The notes beneath the pieces are model-generated. The model was not told the origin of the DNA. It made no database searches and worked only from the letters and a program-made list of their open reading frames with translations. Of a stretch of DNA of 64,000 nt, positions 41,026-50,122 are shown piece by piece. Both the position numbers and the translations under genes were made by a program. Location of the stretch: positions 6,758,001 to 6,822,000 of the forward strand of contig NZ_CP109031.1 in assembly GCF_036226925.1 (NCBI RefSeq), in the 5' to 3' direction. The stretch is from Streptomyces sp. NBC_00659. GTDB lineage: Bacteria; Actinomycetota; Actinomycetes; Streptomycetales; Streptomycetaceae. Positions within the stretch are counted from its first letter, which is position 1. The number at the start of each line of letters is the position of its first letter.

Positions 41026-41061
41026 GGGGCCCGGCACCGATGCCTTCCGGTGCCGGACCCC
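41026..41061 (-). terminator. Hairpin terminator after the GH3 gene
   Basis: Fourteen-base arms with one mismatch (41026-41039, 41048-41061; CCGGCACCG/CGGTGCCGG core) around an 8-base loop, 21 bp after the GH3 stop. Confidence 0.75.
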
Positions 41062-41082
41062 TGTGCCGGCTCCTCCGGACCC

Positions 41083-43932
41083 TCAACCGGAGAAGCCGAC
41101 GTGCGCGAGCCGGACAGGCCCGCGCAGTCCGAGGCGGACGTCGTGCACACCGCCGGCGGTGAACGGGGCGGTGAGGGTGCGGTAGTCGTAGGGCCCCCGT
41201 GTTCCGCTCAGCGTGACTTCGGCGACCGGCTTGCCGTCCAGCGAGACCTCGACAGCGCCCTCGCCCGCCACCTCGATCACGACACCGGTGACGCCCGCTC
41301 CGAAGTCGCACAGCCGGTACAGGAGTTCGCCCGTGCCGCCGTCCGCCGGGGTCACCGCGTCGCCCGCCGTCTTCGTACGGTCGACGATCCCGATGCCGTG
41401 CTGCTCGTCGAAGTCGGCCGCGTCCAGACCGCGTTCGCGGACCGGGCGGAACGCGCCCGGCTCGCCTTCGAGTTCGACGGTCGCGCCGAGCCGGACGTCC
41501 TCGCTGGAGGCGCCGACCAGCAGCTCGTACATGCCCGGTTCCAGGCGTCGACGGCCGTGCGCTACGTCCCAGAACTCCAGCGCGGTGAGCGGGAGGCCGA
41601 AGGTGACGGCCGTCGAGGCGCCCGGAGCGAGCCGGACCCGCCGGTGCGCCGCCAGTTCGCGGCGCGGGCGGGGCACGGACGGGGCGACCGCCCGGGTGTA
41701 GAGCTGGACGACCTCGTCGGCGGTCACGGTCGCGGTGTTCGTCACGGTGCAGGAGACGGTCAGGGCCGCGGCCTCCCTGCGGACCCGCAGATCCGTGTAG
41801 GCGAACGAGGCGTAGGACAGACCGTGCCCGAAGGGGAACAGCGCGGTCCCCTCGAAGTAGAGGTAGGTCTGCCGGCCGCCGATCACGTCGTAGTCGAGCA
41901 GACCGGGCAGGTCGTCGTCCGTGGCGTACCAGGTCTGCGGGAGGCGCCCCCCGGGGGAGACGTCCCCGGCGAGCACGCGGGCCAGCGCGGTGCCCGCCGC
42001 CTGGCCGCCGTGCGCGGTCCACAGCAGGGCGGGCAGGCCGGTGGGGTCGACCGCGTACGGGTAGGCGGAGACCAGCGCCAGCACGGTGTCCGGGTTCGCC
42101 GCGCGGGCGGCGTCCAGCAGCCGTTCCTGATGGGCGGGCAGCCGCAGGGTCGTACGGTCCTCGGTCTCGCGGCCGTTGATGTGCGGGTCGTTGCCCGCGA
42201 CGACGAGAACCACGTCGGCGGAGGCGGCGACGCGCGCCACCGCGTCCTCACCGCGTTCGGTGAACTCCGCCACGAAGATCTCGGCGTCCCCGGCCTCCCG
42301 CCCGGCAACCTTCACGCCGTCGGCGGCGACACACACGTATCCGCCCGTCCCGAGGTGCTTGAGGAGGTGGCCGCCGCGATGGGAAGCGGAGGGTTCCAGC
42401 CGGAAGGTCTCCTGGACGACCCAGCCGCCCGGCCGGTCGGCGGACGCGCGCACGAAGCCGTCGTCGGCGACCGACAGGTAGCGGCCGTCGGGGGAGCGCA
42501 GCGTGAGGACGCCCTCGCCCCAGTCGACCAGAGCCAGTTCGGTGCCCACGGCGTCGGCGGTCAGCGGGGGCAGATCCGTACGGCCGACGAGCAGCGCCGG
42601 GTCGAGCGCACCCTCGGCACCCCGGGTCTCCACCGGTGTGCCGTCCGCGGCGGGCACCGCGAGATACCGGCCGGACGCGGTCCTCAGGCGTACGCGGTCC
42701 ACGCCCTCGGCGAAGTCCACCCGCTCGGCGCCGAACCGCTCGTACAGGCCTTCCAGCGGGGTCGACCGGTGGATGAGCGTGCCGCTGTACCAGTCGAGCT
42801 TGCACTCGTCGGCGAGCAGGCCCACGACGGCGAGCCGGACGCCGGGGCGCAGCGGCAGCAGACCGTCGTTCCTGAGCAGGACGATCGCCTGCTCCGCGGC
42901 CTCCCGGGCGAGCGCGCGGTGGGCGGGCGTGTCGAACTCCCCGGTGCTCGCGTACGGGTCGAGGTCCGGGTCGAACTCGCCCAGCCGGAAGCGCACGGCG
43001 AGCTGGCGGCGGACCGCGGTGTCGATGTCGGCCTCGGTCAGCAGGCCTCGCTCCAGGGCTCCCCGGACGCGTGCGGTGATCCGCGAGCCGTCCTCGCCGT
43101 GGTCGGTGAAGCTGTCGACGCCGGCGCGGAGCGCGGCGGCGGTGGCCTCCTCGTGGGTGTCGAAGTAGTGCTCGGAGTCGACCAGGTTGGAGGGCGCGCC
43201 CGCGTCCGAGCAGACCAGCAGCTCCTGGTCGGTCCAGGTCCGCAGGTGCTCGCGCAGGTACGGCGAGACATGGTTGGGACGGCCGTTGACCAGGTTGTAC
43301 GCGGGCATCACCCCGGCGACGGAGCCCGCCTCGACGGTCTCGCGGAAGGCGCGCAGATCGTATTCGTGCAGCACGCGCGGCCGGACGGACGAGGACGAGG
43401 TGTCCCTGCTCGTCTCGTTGTTGTGCGCGAGCCAGTGCTTGAGGACCGGCGCCGTACGCCAGTAGACCGGATGGTCGCCGCGCAGCCCGCGGGTGTACGC
43501 GGTGGCGATGGCGGAGGTGAGCGCCGGGTCCTCCGAGTAGCCCTCCTCGTTGCGCCCCCACAGCGGGTGGCGCAGCAGATTGACCGTGGGGGACCAGACG
43601 TTGAGGCCCACGCGGTCGTCGCGGGCGCGCATCGCACGGGCCTCCGACGAGACGGCCTCCCCGATCCGGCGCACGAGCTCGGCGTTCCAGGTCGCGCCGA
43701 GCCCGACGGCCTGCGGGAACACCGTCGCCGGACCCATCCAGGCGACCCCGTGCAGCGCCTCCTGGCCGGTGCGGAAGGCGGGTATCCCGAGCCGCTCGAC
43801 GGGGGGCGCGTACTGGTGCAGGAACGCGACGCGTTCTTCCAGGGTGAGCCGCGTCAGCAGGTCGTCGATGCGCTTCGCGAACGGCAGGCTCGCGTCGCGG
43901 AAGGGCGGCATGGGTGGCGTCTCTGCGGTCAC
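41083..43932 (-). CDS. GH3 beta-glucosidase with fascin-like insertion (xyloglucan locus)
   Basis: A 949-residue exo-acting glycosidase without signal peptide, so predicted cytoplasmic. The GH3 N-domain has SPTVNLLRHPLWGR, LKHWLAHNNE and the nucleophile Asp243 in VCSDAGAP. The (alpha/beta)6 C-domain carries VVLVVAGNDPHINGRETEDR, and a FnIII-like domain and a small terminal domain follow. A beta-trefoil-like, fascin-type module (about 405-555: LRTASGRYLAV, LRSPDGRYLSVADDG, TGGYVCVAADG) is inserted in the C-domain where many GH3 enzymes carry PA14. Start: GTG with AAAGGGA upstream. A GAAGCGCTTC operator lies 36 bp before the start. Confidence 0.92.
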   Translation of the reverse strand: MTAETPPMPPFRDASLPFAKRIDDLLTRLTLEERVAFLHQYAPPVERLGIPAFRTGQEALHGVAWMGPATVFPQAVGLGATWNAELVRRIGEAVSSEARAMRARDDRVGLNVWSPTVNLLRHPLWGRNEEGYSEDPALTSAIATAYTRGLRGDHPVYWRTAPVLKHWLAHNNETSRDTSSSSVRPRVLHEYDLRAFRETVEAGSVAGVMPAYNLVNGRPNHVSPYLREHLRTWTDQELLVCSDAGAPSNLVDSEHYFDTHEEATAAALRAGVDSFTDHGEDGSRITARVRGALERGLLTEADIDTAVRRQLAVRFRLGEFDPDLDPYASTGEFDTPAHRALAREAAEQAIVLLRNDGLLPLRPGVRLAVVGLLADECKLDWYSGTLIHRSTPLEGLYERFGAERVDFAEGVDRVRLRTASGRYLAVPAADGTPVETRGAEGALDPALLVGRTDLPPLTADAVGTELALVDWGEGVLTLRSPDGRYLSVADDGFVRASADRPGGWVVQETFRLEPSASHRGGHLLKHLGTGGYVCVAADGVKVAGREAGDAEIFVAEFTERGEDAVARVAASADVVLVVAGNDPHINGRETEDRTTLRLPAHQERLLDAARAANPDTVLALVSAYPYAVDPTGLPALLWTAHGGQAAGTALARVLAGDVSPGGRLPQTWYATDDDLPGLLDYDVIGGRQTYLYFEGTALFPFGHGLSYASFAYTDLRVRREAAALTVSCTVTNTATVTADEVVQLYTRAVAPSVPRPRRELAAHRRVRLAPGASTAVTFGLPLTALEFWDVAHGRRRLEPGMYELLVGASSEDVRLGATVELEGEPGAFRPVRERGLDAADFDEQHGIGIVDRTKTAGDAVTPADGGTGELLYRLCDFGAGVTGVVIEVAGEGAVEVSLDGKPVAEVTLSGTRGPYDYRTLTAPFTAGGVHDVRLGLRGPVRLAHVGFSG

Positions 43933-43968
43933 GTGGTGATCCCTTTGCGGTGGGGCATCGAAGGTCTT

Positions 43969-43982
43969 TCGAAGCGCTTCGA
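43969..43982. promoter_or_regulatory. LacI-type operator TCGAAGCGCTTCGA upstream of GH3
   Basis: A perfect 14-bp palindrome, 36 bp before the GH3 start. It has the same core as the sites before the transporter operon and the LacI gene, so it is probably bound by that LacI protein. Confidence 0.85.
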
Positions 43983-44150
43983 TGCTCGATCGCCCCAGGG
44001 GTGGGTGTCAAGACGCTTGAGCGCCTCACCTCTGTTTCCCGCCAGTGATGTCAAGTGCCGCATGGATACGCTCTGTTGTCGCGCGCCTCCGAGGAATCTT
44101 GGGATCGACCCTTGTGCACCCCCAGGCGTTCACTTAACCTCGCAGCAACA

Positions 44151-44164
44151 TCGAAGCGCTTCGA
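44151..44164. promoter_or_regulatory. LacI-type operator TCGAAGCGCTTCGA upstream of the transporter operon
   Basis: The same perfect palindrome, 131 bp before the solute-binding-protein start. The two operators sit about 170 bp apart in the 363-bp divergent region (43933-44295), which holds no gene. Confidence 0.85.
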
Positions 44165-44295
44165 TTGTCGGGCTTCCCTCTTCCCAGGGCACAGTCCTCC
44201 GAGGACCGCTTCAGCTCAGGCAGATCCACTCAAGACACCGCAGCCGACGGCTCCACCGCCGGGTGTCCTGCTGTGCGCCATGAAGGGTTGACGCA

Positions 44296-45975
44296 ATGAC
44301 GCCGAACACCGCCACCACCACCCCCAGCCGGAGAAGCTTCCTCGCCTCCACGGCGGTCGCAGCGGCCGCCGTGGCCGGCGGAACGTCCCTGCTCGCCGCC
44401 TGCGGCGGAGGACAGGACGGCAGCAAGGACGGCACCACCTCGGGGAAGGACGCCCAGAAGATCCTTCCGGCGTTCGTGGCGTCGAACGTCGTCACGCCCG
44501 ACCTCCCGTCGAAGAACGGCTCGGCGGCCGGGTTCACCCGGGCGATCGACCTGGGCGCGCTGAAGACGTCCGTCCCGAAGAAGCTGGGCACCGGCAGTGG
44601 CCTGAAGATCATGTCGCCGTTCTGGGGCACCCCGCCGTCCGGCGACAACGCGTACTACACGGCCATGAACGAGGCCATCGGCGTCAAGGCGACCTGGCAG
44701 AACCAGGACGGCAACACCTACGACGAGAAACTGGGCGCGGTCCTCGCCTCCAGCGACATCCCGGACGTGGTGGTCGTCCCGGGCTGGAACCTGAACGGCA
44801 AGATCCCGAGCGCGATCAACGCCAAGTTCGCCGACCTCGGCCCGTATCTGTCGGGCGACAAGGTCAAGGCCTACCCGAACCTCGCGGCCGTACCGACCGA
44901 CGCCTGGCAGCGCTCCATCTTCGGCGGCCGGCTGCGCGCGATCCCGATGCCGGCCTCCTACGTCACGAACATCGCGCCCTTCTACCGCAAGGACATCTTC
45001 GCCAAGAAGGGCTACACCCTGCCCAAGTCGCCCGACGAGTTCCTGTCCTGGGCGAAGGAGGCCACCGACGCCAAGGCGAAGGTGTGGGCCTGCGACGACC
45101 TCAAGTGGACGGCCTTCAACATCTACGGCGTCCTCAACGGCAGTGACAAGGCCCTGTGGTGGGACCTGAGGGACGGCAAGCTGATCAACCGGATCGAGAC
45201 CGACGAGTACCTCGAAGCGCTGGAGTGGACGCGCAAGCTGTACGCGGCGGGCGTCGTCCACCCCGACGCCAAGGCAGTCAAGGGCGACGCGTCCAACCGC
45301 TTCACCGCGGGCCAGTCCCTCGTCTTCAACGGCGACCTGTCCTACTGGTACGGCTCGACGGCCGAACAGCGCACCCAGAAGACCGACTTCGAGATGGGCG
45401 CCTTCGACATCTTCGGCCCCGACGGTGGCGACCCCACACTCTGGGCGACCCAGCCCGCCGGCATCTTCACCTTCGTGAGCGCAAAGGCGTCCAAGCAGCA
45501 GATCAAGGACTTCCTCGCGCTCGCCGACTTCTGCGCGGCGCCCTACGGCACCAAGGAGTACATGCTGACGGTGTACGGCGTCGAGGGCACCGACTACACG
45601 ATCAAGGACGGCCTGCCCACCAAGACCACCAAGGGCACCAACGAGGTCAACGGCGCCTACGACTACACCGGCGACCCGGCCGCCTACCTCGCCCACCCCG
45701 ATCTGCCGGAGATCGCCAGGCTCCAGGTCGAGTGGCAGCAGCGCATGGGCGCCTTCACCAAGAAGTCCTCCTTCTACGGCCTGACCATCACCGAACCCAA
45801 CCGATGGACCAACCTCGCCAACGACTTCGAGCAGCTGGAGGACGATGTCGTCCGCGGCCGCAAGAAGATCGGTGACGTGCAGCAGGCCGTCGCGGACTGG
45901 AAGCAGAAGGGCGGCGACGACCTGCGCGCCTGGTACAAGAAGCTGCTCGACGACAATGGCTCCGCGGCCAAGTGA
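44296..45975 (+). CDS. Sugar ABC transporter substrate-binding lipoprotein (LplA-like)
   Basis: A 559-residue binding protein, unusually large, as in the LplA/YtcQ group that binds oligosaccharides. The leader has SRRSFLAST (possible Tat) and a lipobox ending LAAC. The mature region shows a family 1 solute-binding fold (LKIMSPFWGTPPSG, DVVVVPGWNLNGK, IPMPASYVTNIAPFYRKDIF). AAGGG precedes the ATG. First gene of a probable six-gene operon with two permeases, GH42, GH95 and GH12. The ligand is inferred to be xyloglucan oligosaccharides. Confidence 0.92.
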   Translation: MTPNTATTTPSRRSFLASTAVAAAAVAGGTSLLAACGGGQDGSKDGTTSGKDAQKILPAFVASNVVTPDLPSKNGSAAGFTRAIDLGALKTSVPKKLGTGSGLKIMSPFWGTPPSGDNAYYTAMNEAIGVKATWQNQDGNTYDEKLGAVLASSDIPDVVVVPGWNLNGKIPSAINAKFADLGPYLSGDKVKAYPNLAAVPTDAWQRSIFGGRLRAIPMPASYVTNIAPFYRKDIFAKKGYTLPKSPDEFLSWAKEATDAKAKVWACDDLKWTAFNIYGVLNGSDKALWWDLRDGKLINRIETDEYLEALEWTRKLYAAGVVHPDAKAVKGDASNRFTAGQSLVFNGDLSYWYGSTAEQRTQKTDFEMGAFDIFGPDGGDPTLWATQPAGIFTFVSAKASKQQIKDFLALADFCAAPYGTKEYMLTVYGVEGTDYTIKDGLPTKTTKGTNEVNGAYDYTGDPAAYLAHPDLPEIARLQVEWQQRMGAFTKKSSFYGLTITEPNRWTNLANDFEQLEDDVVRGRKKIGDVQQAVADWKQKGGDDLRAWYKKLLDDNGSAAK

Positions 45976-46001
45976 CCCAGGACTGAGGCAAGGAGAAGGC
46001 C

Positions 46002-47054
46002 GTGTCCCACAGCACGGTGCCTCGGAGCAGGGCCGGGGCCAGGGCGGGCAAGAGGACGCCGGAAGGGAGCCCGCCGGACGGCGCCACCGGACGGCGGGCC
46101 GCCGGGGGCGCCGCACAGGGCGCGGGAAAGCCGGCCTTCCGGCTGCGGTTCAGACGCGACCGCACCCTGATCCTGATGACCCTGCCCGCGATCGCGCTGC
46201 TGCTCGTCTTCACCTACATACCGGTGCTGGGCAATGTCGTCGCCTTCCAGGACTACGACCCGTATCTGAGTGACAACGGCTTCGTCGCGATCTTCGAGAG
46301 CCCCTGGACCGGCCTGGAGAACTTCCGGCGGATCTTCGCCGACTCGGCCTTCTGGCACGCGGTGCAGAACACGTTCGTCCTGTTCTTCCTCCAGCTCGTG
46401 CTCTACTTCCCGATCCCCATCGGCCTCGCACTGCTCATCAACAGCGTGGTCAGACCCCGGGTCCGGGCCGTCGCCCAGGCGGTCATGTACCTCCCGCACT
46501 TCTTCTCCTGGGTCCTCGTCGTCACCGTCTTCCAGCAGATCTTCGGCGGGGCGGGCATCATCGCCCAGACCCTGCGCCAACACGGTCATCAGGGCATCGA
46601 CCTGATGACCGACCCGGGGATCTTCAAGTTCCTGGTGACGGCCGAGGGCGTCTGGAAGGACGCGGGCTGGGGCATCATCGTCTTCCTCGCGGCCCTGTCG
46701 GCCGTCTCGCCCGACCTGTACGAGGCCGCCGCCATGGACGGCGCCGGACGGTGGCGCCGGATGTGGCACATCACCCTGCCGGCCCTGCGCCCGGTGATCG
46801 CCCTGCTCCTGGTGCTGCGCGTCGGCGACGCGCTCACCGTCGGCTTCGAGCAACTCCTGCTCCAGCGCGACGCGGTGGGACCCGGCGCCGCCGAGGTCCT
46901 CGACACCTACGTCTGGTGGAACGGCATCCGCAACCAGGACTTCGGCTACGCCGCGGCGGCCGGACTGATCAAGGGGGTGGTCGGCCTGGGGCTCGTCCTG
47001 ACCGCCAACAAGGTCGCCCATCTCATGGGCGAGCAGGGGGTGTACGAGAAATGA
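46002..47054 (+). CDS. Sugar ABC transporter permease (LplB-like)
   Basis: A 350-residue permease. The GTG start has AGGAGAAGG upstream. A basic, Gly/Ala-rich cytoplasmic tail of about 55 residues is followed by six helices. YEAAAMDGAGRWRRMWHITLPALRP is the EAA loop that docks an ATPase. The stop overlaps the next start (ATGA). Confidence 0.92.
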   Translation: MSHSTVPRSRAGARAGKRTPEGSPPDGATGRRAAGGAAQGAGKPAFRLRFRRDRTLILMTLPAIALLLVFTYIPVLGNVVAFQDYDPYLSDNGFVAIFESPWTGLENFRRIFADSAFWHAVQNTFVLFFLQLVLYFPIPIGLALLINSVVRPRVRAVAQAVMYLPHFFSWVLVVTVFQQIFGGAGIIAQTLRQHGHQGIDLMTDPGIFKFLVTAEGVWKDAGWGIIVFLAALSAVSPDLYEAAAMDGAGRWRRMWHITLPALRPVIALLLVLRVGDALTVGFEQLLLQRDAVGPGAAEVLDTYVWWNGIRNQDFGYAAAAGLIKGVVGLGLVLTANKVAHLMGEQGVYEK

Positions 47055-47986
47055 CCGCCGTGACGCACGCACCGCGCGAGAGGCCCGGCCGCCGGTCGGC
47101 ACCGCCCCGGCCGCCCTGGGAGGAGGAGCCGTCCAAGGCCGGCCTCGCGGGCAAGGGGCTCATCCTCGCCCTGGCCGCCTTCGCGATCCTGTTCCCGCTC
47201 TGGATCGTCGTCGTCACCAGCCTCCAGTCGAAGAAGACCATCGACGCGGCCGGCGGACTGGTCGTCGTCCCCAGGGGTGTCACCCTCGTCGCCTACAGGG
47301 AACTGCTCACCGGCGGCCAGGTGCAGCGCGCCGCGCTCGTCAGCGTCGGAGTGACCCTGGCCGGCACCCTGTTCAGCATGGCGGTCTCGGTCCTGTGCGC
47401 CTACGGGCTCTCGCGCGTCGGATCGCTCGGCCACCGCTGGTTCCTGATGCTGCTGCTCGCCACGATGTTCTTCGGCGCCGGCCTCATCCCCACCTATCTG
47501 CTGGTGCAGGCGCTCGGCCTCACCGACAGCTACCTCGCGTTGATCCTCCCCAGCGCGGTCAGCGTCTTCAACATCCTGGTGCTGCGGGCGTTCTTCATGG
47601 GCATCTCGCCCGAACTCGTCGACAGCGCCCGCATCGACGGCGCGGGCGACTGGCGCATCCTGTGGCAGATCGTGATGCCGCTCTCCCGGGCAGTCCTCGC
47701 GGTCATCTCGCTGTTCTACGCGGTCGGTTACTGGAGCGCCTGGTTCAACGCCTCCATCTACCTGAGCGACCAGGACATGATGCCGCTCCAGAACGTCATG
47801 ATCCAGCTGGTGCAGAAGCAGGAACGGCCGGTCGGCCTCGCCACCCAGATCAACACCGGTCAACTGTCGCCGCTGGCCATCCAGATGGCCGTCATGGTGA
47901 TGGCGCTGCTGCCGGTCGCGGTCCTCTCGCCCTTCGTCCAGCGGCACTTCAAGAAGGGCATGCTCACCGGCGCAGTGAAGGGCTGA
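47051..47986 (+). CDS. Sugar ABC transporter permease (LplC-like)
   Basis: A 311-residue permease, partner of the preceding one. Six helices follow a Pro/Arg-rich N-terminus. The EAA-type loop is ELVDSARIDGAGDWRILWQIVMPLS, and the end has PFVQRHFKKGMLTGAVKG, typical of this family. No ATPase gene is in the locus; streptomycetes commonly share one MsiK-type ATPase among sugar importers. Confidence 0.93.
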   Translation: MTAVTHAPRERPGRRSAPPRPPWEEEPSKAGLAGKGLILALAAFAILFPLWIVVVTSLQSKKTIDAAGGLVVVPRGVTLVAYRELLTGGQVQRAALVSVGVTLAGTLFSMAVSVLCAYGLSRVGSLGHRWFLMLLLATMFFGAGLIPTYLLVQALGLTDSYLALILPSAVSVFNILVLRAFFMGISPELVDSARIDGAGDWRILWQIVMPLSRAVLAVISLFYAVGYWSAWFNASIYLSDQDMMPLQNVMIQLVQKQERPVGLATQINTGQLSPLAIQMAVMVMALLPVAVLSPFVQRHFKKGMLTGAVKG

Positions 47987-48115
47987 CCCCCCCGGCGCTC
48001 CGTACCCGGGTGCCCCGGTGCCCACCCCGCGCCGCCCCCAGCTCGTCGCGGCCGACCTGCTCCTGACCAGCGGTCGGCCGCGGCGGTCCACTCCTCACCC
48101 CGAACGAGGTAGGTC

Positions 48116-50122
48116 ATGCGCACGCCCCCTGGAACCGGTCCGCAGTCCGGGCGGCCGAGCCTGAGCGACGCCACCCGGGGCCGCATCCTGTTCGGCGGCG
48201 ACTACAACCCCGAACAGTGGCCTGAGGAGATCTGGCACGAGGACGTCCGCCTCATGAAGGAGGCCGGCGTCAACTCCGTCACCCTCGGGGTCTTCTCCTG
48301 GGCCAGGATCGAACCCCGCCCCGGGGCAAGGGAGTTCGGCTGGCTGGACCGGCTGATGGACCTGATGCACGCGCACGGCATCGGCGTCGTGCTCGCCACC
48401 CCCACCTCCTCGCCGCCGCCCTGGATGGGCCGGCTGCATCCCGAGACCCTGCCCCGGGACGAGGAAGGCCGCACCGAATGGTGGGGCTCCCGGCAGCACT
48501 TCTCGCACTCCAGCGCCGTCTACCGCAGCCATGCCGCCGCCGTCACCGAGGACCTGGCGGCCCGCTACGCCGGCCACCCCGCCCTCACGATGTGGCACAT
48601 CAACAACGAGTACTGCACCGTCGACTACGGCGACGAGGCGGCCACCGCTTTCCGCCGCTGGCTCCAGGACAGGTACGGCACCCTCGAAGCGCTCAACACG
48701 GCCTGGGGAACGGCCTTCTGGGGCCAGGCCTACGACGACTGGCACGAGGTCCTCCCGCCGCGTCACGCGCACTACATGAAGAACCCGACGCATGTCCTCG
48801 ACTTCAGGCGGTTCACCTCCGACATGCTCCTGGAGTGTTACGCCGCCGAGCGGGACATCGTGCGCCGCCACAGTCCCGGCACTCCGGTGACCAGCAACTT
48901 CATGCCGATGTGGGTCGGCCAGGACGCCTGGCGGTGGGCCGAGGAGGAGGACGTCGTCTCGGTCGACCTCTATCCCGACCCGCGCGACCCGCTCGGCGCG
49001 CAGCACGGCGCGCTCGTCCAGGACATGACGCGCTCGCAGGCGGCGGGCGGTCCCTGGATGCTCATGGAACAGGCGGCCGGAGCCGTCAACTGGCGCGGTG
49101 TGAACCATCCCAAGCCGCGCGGGCTGAACCGGCTGTGGTCCCTCCAGGCTGTGGCGCGCGGCGCCGACGCCGTCTGCTACTTCCAGTGGCGGCAGTCCCG
49201 GCAGGGCGCGGAGAAGTTCCACTCCGGGATGATCGGCCACGCGGGGGAGCGGGGCCGCACCTTCCAGGAGATCAAGCGGATCGGAGCCGAACTGGCCGCC
49301 CTCGCACCCCATGTGACGGGCAATCGAGTCGAGGCGGACATCGCGATCCTGCACGACTGGAACTCCTGGTGGGCGGGAGACCATGACGGCCGGCTGTCCG
49401 CGGAGAACGACTGCGCAGAAGTCGTACGGACCTGGCACCGCGCCCTGTGGGAGGCCCACCTCACCACCGCGTTCGCCCACCCCGAGCATGACCTCTCCGC
49501 GTACCGGATGGTCGTCGTGCCCCAGTTGTACCTCCTCGCGGACGCGGCGATCGACAACCTCCTGGCCTACGTACGAGCGGGCGGAACGCTCGTCTGCGGC
49601 TTCCTCACCGGCGTCGCCGACGAGGACGACCGGGTCCGGCCGGGCGGCATGGACCAGCGGCTGCGCGACCTGTTCGGCATCCGCACGCTGCACGAATGGT
49701 GGCCGCTGGACGCGGGGGAGAAGGTCGCGTGCGACAGCTTCTCGGGCACGCTGTGGTCCGAGGAGATCGAACCCGACGGCACCGCGACCGTCGAGGCGCG
49801 GTACCGCGGCGGCGAGCTGGACGGACTGCCCGCCGTACTGTCCAAGGGCACCGCCCGCTACCTCTCCACCCTGCCCGAACCGGCCGCTCTGCGCGCACTG
49901 CTGGCGGCCGCCGCGGACCGTGCGGGCGTCCGGCCGCCACTCGGCCTGCTGCCCGACGGCGTCGAGGCCGTCCGGCGCGGCGACCTGCTCTTCCTGCTCA
50001 ACCACCGGCGCGACCCGGTGACCGTCGAGGTGCCGGGCAGCCACCGCGACCTGCTCGGCGGTGCGGCCGTGCGGGACTCCGTACGACTGGAGCGCCACGG
50101 AGCGGCGGTGCTCGCCCCATGA
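48116..50122 (+). CDS. GH42 beta-galactosidase
   Basis: A 668-residue retaining beta-galactosidase, predicted cytoplasmic (no signal peptide). GH42 hallmarks: FGGDYNPEQWPEEIW, VFSWARIEP, acid/base Glu165 in HINNEY, nucleophile Glu318 in LMEQAAGAVNWR, and a trimer/Rossmann-like C-domain (LHDWNSWW onward). The ATG has GAGGT upstream. In this locus it would remove beta-1,2-galactose from xyloglucan side chains after the fucose is gone. The stop overlaps the next start by 4 bases. Confidence 0.94.
   Translation: MRTPPGTGPQSGRPSLSDATRGRILFGGDYNPEQWPEEIWHEDVRLMKEAGVNSVTLGVFSWARIEPRPGAREFGWLDRLMDLMHAHGIGVVLATPTSSPPPWMGRLHPETLPRDEEGRTEWWGSRQHFSHSSAVYRSHAAAVTEDLAARYAGHPALTMWHINNEYCTVDYGDEAATAFRRWLQDRYGTLEALNTAWGTAFWGQAYDDWHEVLPPRHAHYMKNPTHVLDFRRFTSDMLLECYAAERDIVRRHSPGTPVTSNFMPMWVGQDAWRWAEEEDVVSVDLYPDPRDPLGAQHGALVQDMTRSQAAGGPWMLMEQAAGAVNWRGVNHPKPRGLNRLWSLQAVARGADAVCYFQWRQSRQGAEKFHSGMIGHAGERGRTFQEIKRIGAELAALAPHVTGNRVEADIAILHDWNSWWAGDHDGRLSAENDCAEVVRTWHRALWEAHLTTAFAHPEHDLSAYRMVVVPQLYLLADAAIDNLLAYVRAGGTLVCGFLTGVADEDDRVRPGGMDQRLRDLFGIRTLHEWWPLDAGEKVACDSFSGTLWSEEIEPDGTATVEARYRGGELDGLPAVLSKGTARYLSTLPEPAALRALLAAAADRAGVRPPLGLLPDGVEAVRRGDLLFLLNHRRDPVTVEVPGSHRDLLGGAAVRDSVRLERHGAAVLAP

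Noticed and set aside
41050..44283. A 1077-codon frame opposite GH3
   Set aside because: Low-complexity composition without domains, while the minus strand carries the complete GH3 fold and a regulated promoter.
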